From positions 1-5,844 of the forward strand of contig JAUNAE010000242.1 in the NCBI GenBank assembly GCA_030527765.1: a DNA stretch of 5,844 bases, written 5' to 3'. The position numbers were made by a program, and so were the translations under genes. Within the stretch, counting starts at the first letter, position 1. Each line of letters starts with the position of its first letter. This DNA is from Eubacteriales bacterium. Its GTDB lineage: Bacteria > Bacillota_A > Clostridia > Lachnospirales > Lachnospiraceae. The notes below the pieces were generated by a model. That model saw only the letters and a program-made list of their open reading frames with translations, made no database searches and was not told the origin of the DNA. Positions 1-5,151 of this stretch are shown here, in pieces.

Positions 1-120
1 TACTGCTGCTTCTCCCACGAAACCAATGATAAATACATCAGCGATTCCAACAAGTGCCATCAGAAGCTGTTCCAGAAAAAGAGGAACAATCATATTCTTC
101 AAATCCTGATTAGTAAACAT
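1..120 (-). CDS. MATE-family efflux transporter, N-terminal 40 codons (cut by window edge)
   Basis: Only the first 40 residues are inside the window; the rest lies beyond base 1. The peptide starts MFTNQDLKNMIVPLFLEQLL and continues into a first membrane helix with the pattern ALVGIADVFIIGFVGEAAV. This is the typical start of MATE (multidrug and toxic compound extrusion) transporters of Firmicutes: a short cytoplasmic tail, then helix 1 with the P-L-F-L-E-Q-L-L and G-x-x-D segments. MATE proteins are inner-membrane antiporters that expel drugs or metabolites using a Na+ or H+ gradient. The ATG at 120-118 has an excellent ribosome binding site, AAGGAGG at 134-128, seven bases upstream. It starts 38 bases after the stop of the preceding reductase on the same strand with no terminator between, so it is probably the last visible member of the redox operon. 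The substrate cannot be inferred. Confidence 0.85.
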   Translation of the reverse strand, partial: MFTNQDLKNMIVPLFLEQLLMALVGIADVFIIGFVGEAAV

Positions 121-158
121 CAAAGTTCCTCCTTCCTTTCACAATTCGTTCTGTATAT

Positions 159-1007
159 TTACCATGTCATCGCAAACTCTACTGTTTCCGGCGATTCCGC
201 CTTACCAATCATAGGCTCTGCTGTATCGAGTGCTCTTAAACTGTTCAGTTCTTCCTCGGTCATCGTGAAATCAAAGATGTTAATATTCTCTTTGATTCTT
301 TCTTCATGAACAGATTTTGGAATGACTGCCACACCACACTGTGTCAGGAAGCGAAGTAATACCTGTGCAGGTGTTTTTCCATATTTTGCTGCAATTGCCT
401 TTACTTCATTCTTTTCAAACATTTCATTAGCATGACCCTGACCAAGCGGAGCATATGCCTGGTGCGACACCTTATACTTGTCCATCCATTCATGTTCTTC
501 CTGTCTCTGACAGAACAGATGTGTCTCAATCTGGTTAATCGCAGGAACAAACTTATTGAATTTTATAAAATCAATCATTCGATCCGGATCAAAATTGGAA
601 ATTCCAATCGCACGAATCTTCCCTTCTTCGTATAATTTTTCCAGATCTCTCCAAGCCGCGTATGTATTCCCAAACGGCCAGTGAAGAAGAACCATATCAA
701 GATAATCCACACCAAGCTTTTGCATAGACTCTAATACGCTCTTCCTGCAATCTCCCGATTCGTAGGAATGAAACCATACCTTTGTCGTAAGAAAAATCTC
801 TTCTCTGGACACACCACTTTTCTTAATACCTGCTCCAACTGCTTCCTCATTTCCGTAAGCCTGCGCAGTATCGATCAGCCGATATCCGTTCTGAAGTGCA
901 AATGCCACACTGTCCTCACATACTTTTGGATCTGTTACCTGAAATGTTCCATATCCTAAGATTGGCATCTCGATCCCGTTGTTTAACTTTATCATTTCCA
1001 TTTTCAT
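159..1007 (-). CDS. Aldo/keto reductase (AKR-C), 2,5-diketogluconate/methylglyoxal reductase-like
   Basis: This is a 282-residue cytosolic NAD(P)H-dependent aldo/keto reductase, a TIM barrel that reduces aldehydes or ketones to alcohols. Residue numbers are from the ATG at 1007. It opens with IKLNNGIEMPILGYGTFQ, the usual family start. The catalytic tetrad is complete: Asp46 and Tyr51 in LIDTAQAYGNE, Lys76 in LTTKVW, His109 in LLHWPFG. Further landmarks are GISNF near 135-139, NQIETH near 158-163, APLGQG near 186-191 and the cofactor-phosphate loop IPKS near 229-232, which favours NADPH. Length is normal for the family. Start choice: an in-frame GTG at 1013 lies inside the ribosome binding region and is unlikely; the AGGAAAGGTGG tract (1020-1010) suits ATG 1007 (five bases after AAAGG) or ATG 1001 (eight bases after GGTGG). 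The gene follows the NAD(P)-binding gene by 18 bases in the same operon. Substrate is unknown; relatives act on methylglyoxal and diketogluconate. Confidence 0.93.
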   Translation of the reverse strand: MKMEMIKLNNGIEMPILGYGTFQVTDPKVCEDSVAFALQNGYRLIDTAQAYGNEEAVGAGIKKSGVSREEIFLTTKVWFHSYESGDCRKSVLESMQKLGVDYLDMVLLHWPFGNTYAAWRDLEKLYEEGKIRAIGISNFDPDRMIDFIKFNKFVPAINQIETHLFCQRQEEHEWMDKYKVSHQAYAPLGQGHANEMFEKNEVKAIAAKYGKTPAQVLLRFLTQCGVAVIPKSVHEERIKENINIFDFTMTEEELNSLRALDTAEPMIGKAESPETVEFAMTW

Positions 1008-1025
1008 GTCCACCTTTCCTTTGAT

Positions 1026-1655
1026 TTACTTCTGTTGCTCATCCATCATATTTTTCGTAATACTGATACTCTCATACAAATATAGTTCTGGTTTTTTGAT
1101 AATATCAGTCGCAATTTTTAATACGGATTGTAATGTTGTAATGTATCCCTTTGCCATCTCGCCTTTACCTGTAATAACATAATCATTTTCATCTCCCGTT
1201 CTTAAAAAACCGGGTCTTAAAATGGTAAATTCTAAACCACTCGCTTCAACAAGATCTGCTCCCTTTCGATTAGGTACCTGCAATGGTTCATGACTAACAT
1301 TATGGATATCGCCTCCGGTCGATGCAGGTATATCATCGTAAATTCCAACTGCTCCTGTGAATATCAAACGTTTCACATTATTATCTTTCATCACAGAGAT
1401 GATATTCTCCGCAATCGTCGGAAGTGTATCCCCAGAAATCGCACAATATACGATATCCTGCTCCAGCATCACAGCCCTCAAATCATCTTTATTTTCCGCA
1501 TTGCCTTTCGCAATTCTTACTTTTTCTGAATTTATGCTCAATTCATCCGCGCTTCTTGCAAACAGGGTTAATTTCGCCTCTGGAATATCCTTTAAAATTT
1601 TTTCGGTGAGAGCCTTACCTGTTAATCCTGTTGCTCCTAAAAGTAAAATATTCAT
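1026..1655 (-). CDS. NAD(P)-binding atypical SDR / NmrA-like protein
   Basis: A 209-residue Rossmann-fold protein of the atypical short-chain dehydrogenase type (NAD(P)H-binding/NmrA-like, the SDR_a5 style). The N-terminus is MNILLLGATGLTG, with the dinucleotide-binding glycine pattern G-A-T-G-L-T-G at residues 7-13. Later landmarks are DIVYCAISGD near 67-75, VKRLIFTGAVGIYDD near 94-108, and KGADLVEASGLEFTILRPGF near 131-150, which is the conserved late block of this family. I do not see a classical Y-x-x-x-K catalytic pair, so it may be a reductase/isomerase of an unusual kind or a redox-sensing protein rather than a normal dehydrogenase. An in-frame GTG at 1664 is available, but ATG 1655 is preferred because AGAGGTG at 1668-1662 sits six bases upstream and overlaps the GTG. 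It lies between two aldo/keto reductases, 17 bases after one and 18 before the other, which supports co-transcription. Substrate is unknown. Confidence 0.88.
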   Translation of the reverse strand: MNILLLGATGLTGKALTEKILKDIPEAKLTLFARSADELSINSEKVRIAKGNAENKDDLRAVMLEQDIVYCAISGDTLPTIAENIISVMKDNNVKRLIFTGAVGIYDDIPASTGGDIHNVSHEPLQVPNRKGADLVEASGLEFTILRPGFLRTGDENDYVITGKGEMAKGYITTLQSVLKIATDIIKKPELYLYESISITKNMMDEQQK

Positions 1656-1672
1656 GTTTGTCACCTCTTCTT

Positions 1673-2536
1673 TTATGACTTTGCACTTTCCGGGTCAAAT
1701 CGCATTCCACCACAGTAAGGGATTGCATCGATTGCCTTCATATCTTCATCCGAAATCATGAAATCAAACACCTCAGTGTTCGCGATGATACGAGCTTCGT
1801 GTGTGGACTTTGGAAGCGGTACAATATCCTTCTGGATCAGCCAGCGCAGACAGATCTGAGCTGTACTCTTTCCGTATTTTTCTGCAATTCTTGTAAGCTC
1901 TGCGTTCTTCAATACATCTCCGGTTCCAAGAGGACTCCAGGCCTGTACGACAATTCCGTGCTCCTGACAGAACTTTGTACTCTCAATCTGTCCAAATCCC
2001 GGATGATATTCAATTTGATTCACCATCGGTGCAATTCGAACATCTCCCATGAGGGCTTCTACATGATGTGCAAGATAGTTCGCAACTCCCAGAGATTTAA
2101 TAAGACCCTTGTCATAGTATTCTTCGCACGCACGCCAGGTATCTGCGTTGATTTCTCTCCAGTCATCATGCCACTTTGCAACTGCCGGCCAGTGAAGCAT
2201 ATAGCAGTCAATATAGCCGATGTCTAAGTTTGCAAGGGAGGTTTCGATGGCTTCTTTAGCAAGCTCATATCCTCGATGATCATTCCAGAGCTTTGTGCTG
2301 ACAAAGATCTCTTCTCGCTTGATTCCATACTCTGCCATGGCCAGACGGATTCCCTCTCCGACTTCTTTCTCGTTTCCATAAGCGGCTGCTGTATCAATAT
2401 TCCTGTATCCTGCTTTCAATGCTGCTTTCACAACCTTTGCAGTTACATTCTGCGGTGTCTGCCAAACCCCAAAGCCAAATCCCGGCATCTTTACTCCGTT
2501 TGCTAATGTATAAGTATCCTGTAAATTCTGAATCAT
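1673..2536 (-). CDS. Aldo/keto reductase (AKR-B)
   Basis: A 287-residue aldo/keto reductase, second gene of the operon. It opens YTLANGVKMPGFGFGVWQTP. The tetrad is Asp48 and Tyr53 (in NIDTAAAYGNE), Lys82 (VSTKLW) and His115 (YMLHWPA). It differs from its two neighbours by an extra stretch after the histidine, KWHDDWREINADTWRACEEY near 121-140, and by GVANY (150-154) where most relatives have GVSNF. NQIEYHP is near 173-179, SPLGTG near 201-206, and the NADPH-phosphate loop is LPKS near 241-244. These features resemble the Bacillus YvgN/YtbE type of general carbonyl/glyoxal reductases, though the exact substrate is unknown. The ATG at 2536 is clear: AAGGAGA at 2551-2545 lies eight bases upstream. 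It begins 29 bases after AKR-A stops and ends 17 bases before the NAD(P)-binding gene starts. It is clearly diverged from the other two reductases, so this is not a recent tandem duplication. Confidence 0.94.
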   Translation of the reverse strand: MIQNLQDTYTLANGVKMPGFGFGVWQTPQNVTAKVVKAALKAGYRNIDTAAAYGNEKEVGEGIRLAMAEYGIKREEIFVSTKLWNDHRGYELAKEAIETSLANLDIGYIDCYMLHWPAVAKWHDDWREINADTWRACEEYYDKGLIKSLGVANYLAHHVEALMGDVRIAPMVNQIEYHPGFGQIESTKFCQEHGIVVQAWSPLGTGDVLKNAELTRIAEKYGKSTAQICLRWLIQKDIVPLPKSTHEARIIANTEVFDFMISDEDMKAIDAIPYCGGMRFDPESAKS

Positions 2537-2565
2537 GATTTCTATCTCCTTTTCTTATCTTTGTA

Positions 2566-3480
2566 TTACTGTTTCATCGAATCTCTTTGTTTCGACCAAT
2601 CGTCGTGACTGGGACGCTTAAACTTTGTATCATAAGGACTTGCCACTGCAGTGGACAGCATTTTCACAATTTCCGGATCCAAGTGATCCAGGAATACCGT
2701 CTTTCCAGTCTCCAGTGCCTGAACCGCACACATTTCTGCTGGAGTCAGAGTGAAGTCGAAAATATCGAGATTATCTTTCACATGTTCTACACTAGAGGTT
2801 CTTGGAATTGCCACGATTCCTCTCTGTGTTACCCATCGAAGGATAATCTGCTGAACACTCTTATGGTATTTCTGTGCAAATCCCTGAAGAAGCGGATGAC
2901 TAAACAGATTATCTTTATTTTCTGCAAATGGAGCCCAAGCCTCAGTCTGAATTCCGTTTACCTGATGGAAGTTATGTTCCTTTTCCTGTTGAAACCATGG
3001 ATGGACTTCAATCTGATTCACTACCGGTTTTACATCGTTATGCAGCATCAGATCCATCAGTCTAAACGGTTCAAAATTTGATACACCGATTGCTCGAATC
3101 TTTCCATCCTTTTGAAGTTTTTCCAGTGCTCGCCACTCTCCATATATATCTCCATAAGGCTGATGGATCAGGTAGAGATCGACATAATCGAGCTGCAGAT
3201 TTCGAAGAGAATCCTCCAATGCACGGATTGTTCCGTTATATCCGTCTGTCTGAATCTGAAGTTTCGATGTAATGAACAATTCCTCGCGGCCCACACTGCA
3301 TTTCCTGATGGCATTACCCACCTCGATTTCGTTATCATAATTTGCTGCCGTATCTATCAGCCGATACCCTGCATCCACAGCTTCCGGAATTACTTCATCC
3401 AGATTTTTTACACGCATTGTCCCTAATCCGAGAATCGGCATATCCATGCCGTTGTTTAATTTCACAGTCTGCACGGTCAC
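2566..3480 (-). CDS. Aldo/keto reductase (AKR-A), first gene of the operon, GTG start
   Basis: A 304-residue aldo/keto reductase when started at the GTG at 3480, giving MTVQTVKLNNGMDMPILGLG. Tetrad: Asp43 and Tyr48 in LIDTAANYDNE, Lys73 in ITSKLQ, His106 in LIHQPYG, where HQP replaces the usual HWP. GVSNF is near 132-136, NQIEVHPWF near 155-163, and the cofactor loop reads IPRTS near 225-229, with Arg replacing the usual Lys. The C-terminus carries about 25 residues more than AKR-C after the last conserved segment (charged, ending SKQRDSMKQ). The frame stays open for 51 more codons up to 3633, but that stretch contains the palindromic operator and overlaps the regulator's promoter. AAAGGG at 3492-3487 sits six bases before the GTG and directly abuts the ATG at 3486, so GTG 3480 is preferred. 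It is divergent from the LysR gene and is the probable first gene of a five-gene operon. Substrate is unknown. Confidence 0.9.
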   Translation of the reverse strand: MTVQTVKLNNGMDMPILGLGTMRVKNLDEVIPEAVDAGYRLIDTAANYDNEIEVGNAIRKCSVGREELFITSKLQIQTDGYNGTIRALEDSLRNLQLDYVDLYLIHQPYGDIYGEWRALEKLQKDGKIRAIGVSNFEPFRLMDLMLHNDVKPVVNQIEVHPWFQQEKEHNFHQVNGIQTEAWAPFAENKDNLFSHPLLQGFAQKYHKSVQQIILRWVTQRGIVAIPRTSSVEHVKDNLDIFDFTLTPAEMCAVQALETGKTVFLDHLDPEIVKMLSTAVASPYDTKFKRPSHDDWSKQRDSMKQ

Positions 3481-3486
3481 AATCAT

Positions 3487-3492
3487 CCCTTT
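3487..3492 (-). promoter_or_regulatory. Ribosome binding site deciding the AKR-A start
   Basis: AAAGGG on the minus strand lies six bases upstream of GTG 3480. The alternative ATG at 3486 begins immediately after it, with no spacer, and the longer in-frame starts (around 3555 and 3633) have no comparable site. This supports a 304-residue protein. Confidence 0.6.
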
Positions 3493-3560
3493 CTGTATTT
3501 CGGTAACGGCACGCGCTTTACTCCGTAAATCACCTGCCAAGTCGTTCGGGCTCATTCCAA

Positions 3561-3581
3561 TATATGAGCTGTGCTCATATA
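3561..3581. promoter_or_regulatory. Perfect palindrome with LysR T-N11-A box (probable operator)
   Basis: The left arm TATATGAGC (3561-3569) and right arm GCTCATATA (3573-3581) are perfect inverted copies separated by TGT. The inner part, from T3565 to A3577, is T-N11-A with dyad symmetry (TGAGC, three bases, GCTCA), the textbook recognition pattern of LysR-type regulators. It sits between the divergent LysR gene and the reductase operon, centred about 91 bases upstream of the AKR-A start codon and about 100 bases upstream of the predicted lysR transcription start. That is compatible with activation of the operon from roughly -65 if transcription starts about 25 bases before AKR-A. A candidate -35 for that promoter is TTGGCA (3540-3535, minus strand), but no good -10 follows, as is common for activator-dependent promoters. 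A copy of one half, TGTGCTCA, recurs at 3622-3629. Confidence 0.8.
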
Positions 3582-3621
3582 GAGCCCTCACTTCATATCT
3601 CTTTCTTCTGTTATCAGTATA

Positions 3622-3629
3622 TGTGCTCA
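3622..3629. promoter_or_regulatory. Second half-site TGTGCTCA next to the lysR -35 box
   Basis: TGTGCTCA at 3622-3629 repeats the right half of the palindrome (3570-3577) exactly, 52 bases away or about five helical turns on the same DNA face. No matching left half is seen. It ends four bases before the lysR -35 box, so a regulator bound here would probably touch or block that promoter, which would fit autoregulation. It is short enough that chance is possible. Confidence 0.4.
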
Positions 3630-3633
3630 CCAC

Positions 3634-3662
3634 TTGACACGGAAGTATCGATTGGTTAATAT
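3634..3662 (+). promoter_or_regulatory. Sigma-70/SigA-type promoter of the LysR gene
   Basis: TTGACA (3634-3639) and TAATAT (3657-3662) are separated by exactly 17 bases: a perfect -35 and a five-of-six -10. Transcription should start near 3669-3670, leaving a leader of about 30 bases that carries the ribosome binding site AAAGGAG at 3685-3691. The TTG of the -35 box also begins the longest open frame of the regulator, but the promoter shows that this part is not transcribed from here. Confidence 0.85.
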
Positions 3663-3684
3663 GGCATCAACTAGAAGTTTATGC

Positions 3685-3691
3685 AAAGGAG
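3685..3691 (+). promoter_or_regulatory. Ribosome binding site deciding the LysR TTG start
   Basis: AAAGGAG lies eight bases before TTG 3700. The only other nearby in-frame start candidates are TTG 3634 (the -35 box), TTG 3652 and ATG 3661 (both upstream of the predicted transcription start). The site and spacing favour translation from TTG 3700. Confidence 0.8.
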
Positions 3692-3699
3692 ATGGTTTT

Positions 3700-4587
3700 T
3701 TGATCAATCCATTAATCAAATCATTTATTATTGTTGTGGATACAGGGAGCTTTTCTAAGGCCGGAGAACAGCTTTTTCTCTCATCAACAGCAGTCATGAA
3801 GCAAATGAATCAGCTGGAAGCTCATATCGGACTTCCACTGCTAGTCCGCACCAATCACGGTATTAAGATGACAGAAGCCGGTGAATCTCTTTACGAAGAC
3901 GCGAAGTTTATGCTGCGCTATTCGGAACAGGCCATCGGTCGTGCTTATACACGACAGCTGAAAGAACAATATACCATTCGTCTTGGTTCATCCATGCTGT
4001 ACCCGAGTAAAACTCTAATTGAGCTTTGGAACAAGGTCAGTAGCTCTTACCCACAGTTCAAGCTAAGAATTGTTCCTTTCGAAGATAGTATGGAAACGGA
4101 GGAAGAAGTACTCGGTACAGGAAGTATCGATGTCATTGCCGGCGCATTCGGTGTATCCGAGTGGGGAAATCTTAGCTTTTTACATATTTCTGATTATCAT
4201 TTTGCAGTTGCCATGCCTCTTGGTCACCCATTGGCAGAGAAGAAATTTCTTTCCTACGAAGATCTGCATGGTGAAAAGTTGATGATCATGCCCAGGGGAC
4301 ATAGTCCGATGAACGACCATATCCGGGACGACATAGAAAATGAGCATCCCGAGATTGCTCTCGAAGATGCTCCCAGACATTATAATGTGAACACATTTAA
4401 CCAATGTGAAGAAGATGGAAATCTACTGCTTACCTTAGATGGATGGAAGGATATTCATCCGTCTCTTGTCACAATCCCGCTCAAAGTTCCGTACACTTTG
4501 CCTTATGGAATTATTTCAGCTAAAGAACCTAACGAGGCAACAAAATTGTTTCTTGGCATCGTAAGACAGCTCTATACCAATCAATAA
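3700..4587 (+). CDS. LysR-family transcriptional regulator, probable regulator of the reductase operon
   Basis: A 295-residue DNA-binding regulator starting at TTG 3700 (MINPLIKSFIIVVDTGSFSK), a normal length for the family. The winged helix-turn-helix lies at about residues 1-60; its core is GSFSKAGEQLFLSSTAVMKQ near 16-35, followed by LEAHIGLPLLVR near 39-50 and the family's MTEAGE near 57-62. The effector-binding domain follows from about residue 92 (YTIRLGSS) to the end, with LRIVPFEDS near 122-130, IDVIAGAFG near 143-151 and FAVAMPLGHPLA near 168-179, as in periplasmic-binding-like domains. LysR regulators usually control the divergent neighbour and themselves, binding T-N11-A sites; exactly such a site lies in the shared 219-base intergenic region. 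The longer frame from 3634 is rejected because it starts inside the gene's own -35 box. The effector is unknown; an aldehyde, ketone or downstream metabolite of the reductases is a reasonable guess only. Confidence 0.92.
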   Translation: MINPLIKSFIIVVDTGSFSKAGEQLFLSSTAVMKQMNQLEAHIGLPLLVRTNHGIKMTEAGESLYEDAKFMLRYSEQAIGRAYTRQLKEQYTIRLGSSMLYPSKTLIELWNKVSSSYPQFKLRIVPFEDSMETEEEVLGTGSIDVIAGAFGVSEWGNLSFLHISDYHFAVAMPLGHPLAEKKFLSYEDLHGEKLMIMPRGHSPMNDHIRDDIENEHPEIALEDAPRHYNVNTFNQCEEDGNLLLTLDGWKDIHPSLVTIPLKVPYTLPYGIISAKEPNEATKLFLGIVRQLYTNQ

Positions 4588-4670
4588 TATCAGCGGCATT
4601 CAACCAGAATATGTACCGGTATCGCTATAGAGAGTCGGGCAGCGTATACTGCATGGCAAAGCTATATAAA

Positions 4671-4705
4671 AAGCAGACAGAAATCACTTCAATTTCCGTC
4701 TGCTT
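4671..4705 (+). terminator. Strong hairpin terminator after the LysR gene, possibly bidirectional
   Basis: The stem pairs AAGCAGAC (4671-4678) with GTCTGCTT (4698-4705) and GAAAT (4680-4684) with ATTTC (4692-4696), with a single A/C mismatch between the two blocks and a seven-base loop (4685-4691). This gives 13 pairs. The right side runs on into TCTTGTT, a T-rich tail for plus-strand transcripts. On the left, A-rich sequence (ATAAAAA) would give a T-tract for minus-strand transcripts. It lies 84 bases after the LysR stop. Confidence 0.85.
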
Positions 4706-4751
4706 TCTTGTTATCGGGCGATCCATTTCTGGTATCAAATGTCATTCTATA

Positions 4752-4771
4752 GGGGTACGATGGGGGTACGA
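4752..4771. repeat. Tandem GGGGTACGA repeats, possible integrase arm sites
   Basis: GGGGTACGA occurs at 4752-4760 and again at 4763-4771, an 11-base period or about one helical turn. The pair sits just beyond the 3' end of the truncated phosphatase-like frame, where an element end would be expected. Short phased direct repeats like these are typical of recombinase accessory (arm) sites, but that role is inference. Confidence 0.5.
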
Positions 4772-4776
4772 CGCCA

Positions 4777-4869
4777 TCATGCAATATTAAAACCCTTGAT
4801 TTTACGGTACTTATCGCGACTGGCTAAAGTGCTGCCGTGGCAAACGAAAAGTACGCGAATAGGCGTCAT
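4777..4869 (-). pseudogene. Truncated low-molecular-weight tyrosine phosphatase start (30 codons), probable att-site remnant
   Basis: The minus strand has a perfect ribosome binding site, AAGGAGG (4882-4876), six bases before ATG 4869. The frame runs for 30 codons to TGA at 4779-4777. The first twelve residues, MTPIRVLFVCHG, match the usual start of low-molecular-weight protein tyrosine phosphatases (VLFVCHGNICRSP), whose catalytic P-loop is C-x5-R. After CHG the match ends: STLASRDKYRKIKGFNIA has no Arg at the sixth position after Cys10 and no N-I-C-R-S. The product cannot have phosphatase activity. The most likely history is insertion of an element into the 5' end of a phosphatase gene, with the fusion falling inside the codons for VCHG; the native side is to the right and element DNA to the left. 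Alternatively it is a small real gene that only resembles the family. The similarity is from memory and short. Confidence 0.5.
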
Positions 4870-4894
4870 AATATACCTCCTTATGCCGGATAAA

Positions 4895-4956
4895 GCCGCA
4901 TTTTGCGCGGGATTCCGGGATTTTTATGAAAAGCTACATTTTTGCAGAAATGCGGC
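4895..4956. repeat. Inverted repeat with 9-base arms
   Basis: GCCGCATTT (4895-4903) and AAATGCGGC (4948-4956) are perfect inverted copies with 44 bases between them, located just upstream of the truncated phosphatase-like start on the minus strand. The intervening part contains CGGGATT twice (4908-4914 and 4916-4922). The role is unknown; the long loop and lack of a T-tract argue against a terminator. Confidence 0.4.
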
Positions 4957-4991
4957 AAAATATAGCGAGATTTAGCAAATTGTGGACAGTG

Positions 4992-5036
4992 CTTAGTAGT
5001 AAAAATGGTAGTAAAACGGAATGCCTTACTACTAAG
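4992..5036. repeat. Clustered GTAGTAA direct repeats plus 11-base inverted repeat
   Basis: CTTAGTAGTAA (4992-5002) and TTACTACTAAG (5026-5036) are perfect inverted 11-base arms with 23 bases between. Inside, GTAGTAAAA occurs at 4996-5004 and 5008-5016 (12-base period), so GTAGTAA is present three times, twice direct and once inverted. Such arrays occur as binding sites of recombinases or small DNA-binding proteins at element ends. No T-rich tail follows that would make it a terminator. Confidence 0.55.
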
Positions 5037-5060
5037 GGTTTTTCGCGTCAAATTGGGACA

Positions 5061-5093
5061 TCAGTGAAAATGTGCTTCAGACAAAGCCGACAT
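5061..5093 (-). pseudogene. Truncated gene start (10 codons), possibly of an IS1595-type transposase
   Basis: On the minus strand GGAGGA (5105-5100) lies six bases before ATG 5093, which encodes MSALSEAHFH and then meets TGA at 5063-5061. A strong translation signal followed by only ten codons suggests the beginning of a gene whose body has been lost. From memory, the peptide resembles the N-terminus of IS1595-family transposases, which often begin MS-x-LS-x-x-x-FHDE; ten residues are too few to prove this. The following sequence shows no transposase motifs such as the CPHC zinc ribbon. It could also be a chance start or a regulatory mini-frame. Confidence 0.3.
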
Positions 5094-5151
5094 TGTAAAT
5101 CCTCCAATCTTTCGATCTGTCGCTGAGTTCACGCTCTCATAAAAATGAAAT

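Larger units (their letters stand above)
4588..5151. other. 564-base region without an intact normal-size gene; probable mobile-element scar
   Basis: Between the LysR gene and the membrane-protein gene there is no gene of usual length. The stretch holds a strong terminator (4671-4705), tandem GGGGTACGA repeats (4752-4771), a truncated phosphatase-like start (4777-4869, minus), a 9-base inverted repeat GCCGCATTT/AAATGCGGC (4895-4903 and 4948-4956), clustered GTAGTAA repeats (4992-5036) and a second truncated start (5061-5093, minus). Plus-strand open frames here (such as 4739-4975 and 4926-5126) have no ribosome binding site and no recognisable protein. The pattern of gene beginnings cut short next to short repeats suggests past insertion or excision of mobile DNA. 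No integrase, transposase body or tRNA gene is visible. Confidence 0.55.

Noticed and set aside
1357..2227. Plus-strand open frames of 134 and 142 codons opposite the NAD(P)-binding gene and AKR-B
   Set aside because: Antisense shadows of conserved genes, without start signals or recognisable motifs.
2587..3081. 164-codon plus-strand open frame opposite AKR-A
   Set aside because: It is the complement of a well-recognised reductase gene, has no ribosome binding site, and its translation is Cys/His/Phe-rich with no family resemblance.
159..3480. Recent tandem duplication of the three reductases
   Set aside because: The proteins differ throughout, including cofactor-loop residues and an insertion in AKR-B, so any duplication is ancient or the genes were assembled separately.
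3610..3644. Possible operon promoter on the minus strand with TATACT (3621-3616) or GATAAC (3615-3610)
   Set aside because: No acceptable -35 lies at the proper distance, and the position would put the LysR palindrome downstream of the start. It cannot be excluded but is not listed as a feature.
4613..4620. Eight-base palindrome TACCGGTA after the LysR stop
   Set aside because: Too short and without context; expected by chance.
4611..4789. Plus-strand frame from ATG 4611 reading through the terminator
   Set aside because: It crosses a strong hairpin terminator, lacks a ribosome binding site and encodes no recognisable protein.
4739..5126. Plus-strand open frames of 78 and 66 codons in the intergenic region
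   Set aside because: No ribosome binding sites, unnatural composition, and they run across the repeats and antisense to better-supported minus-strand starts.
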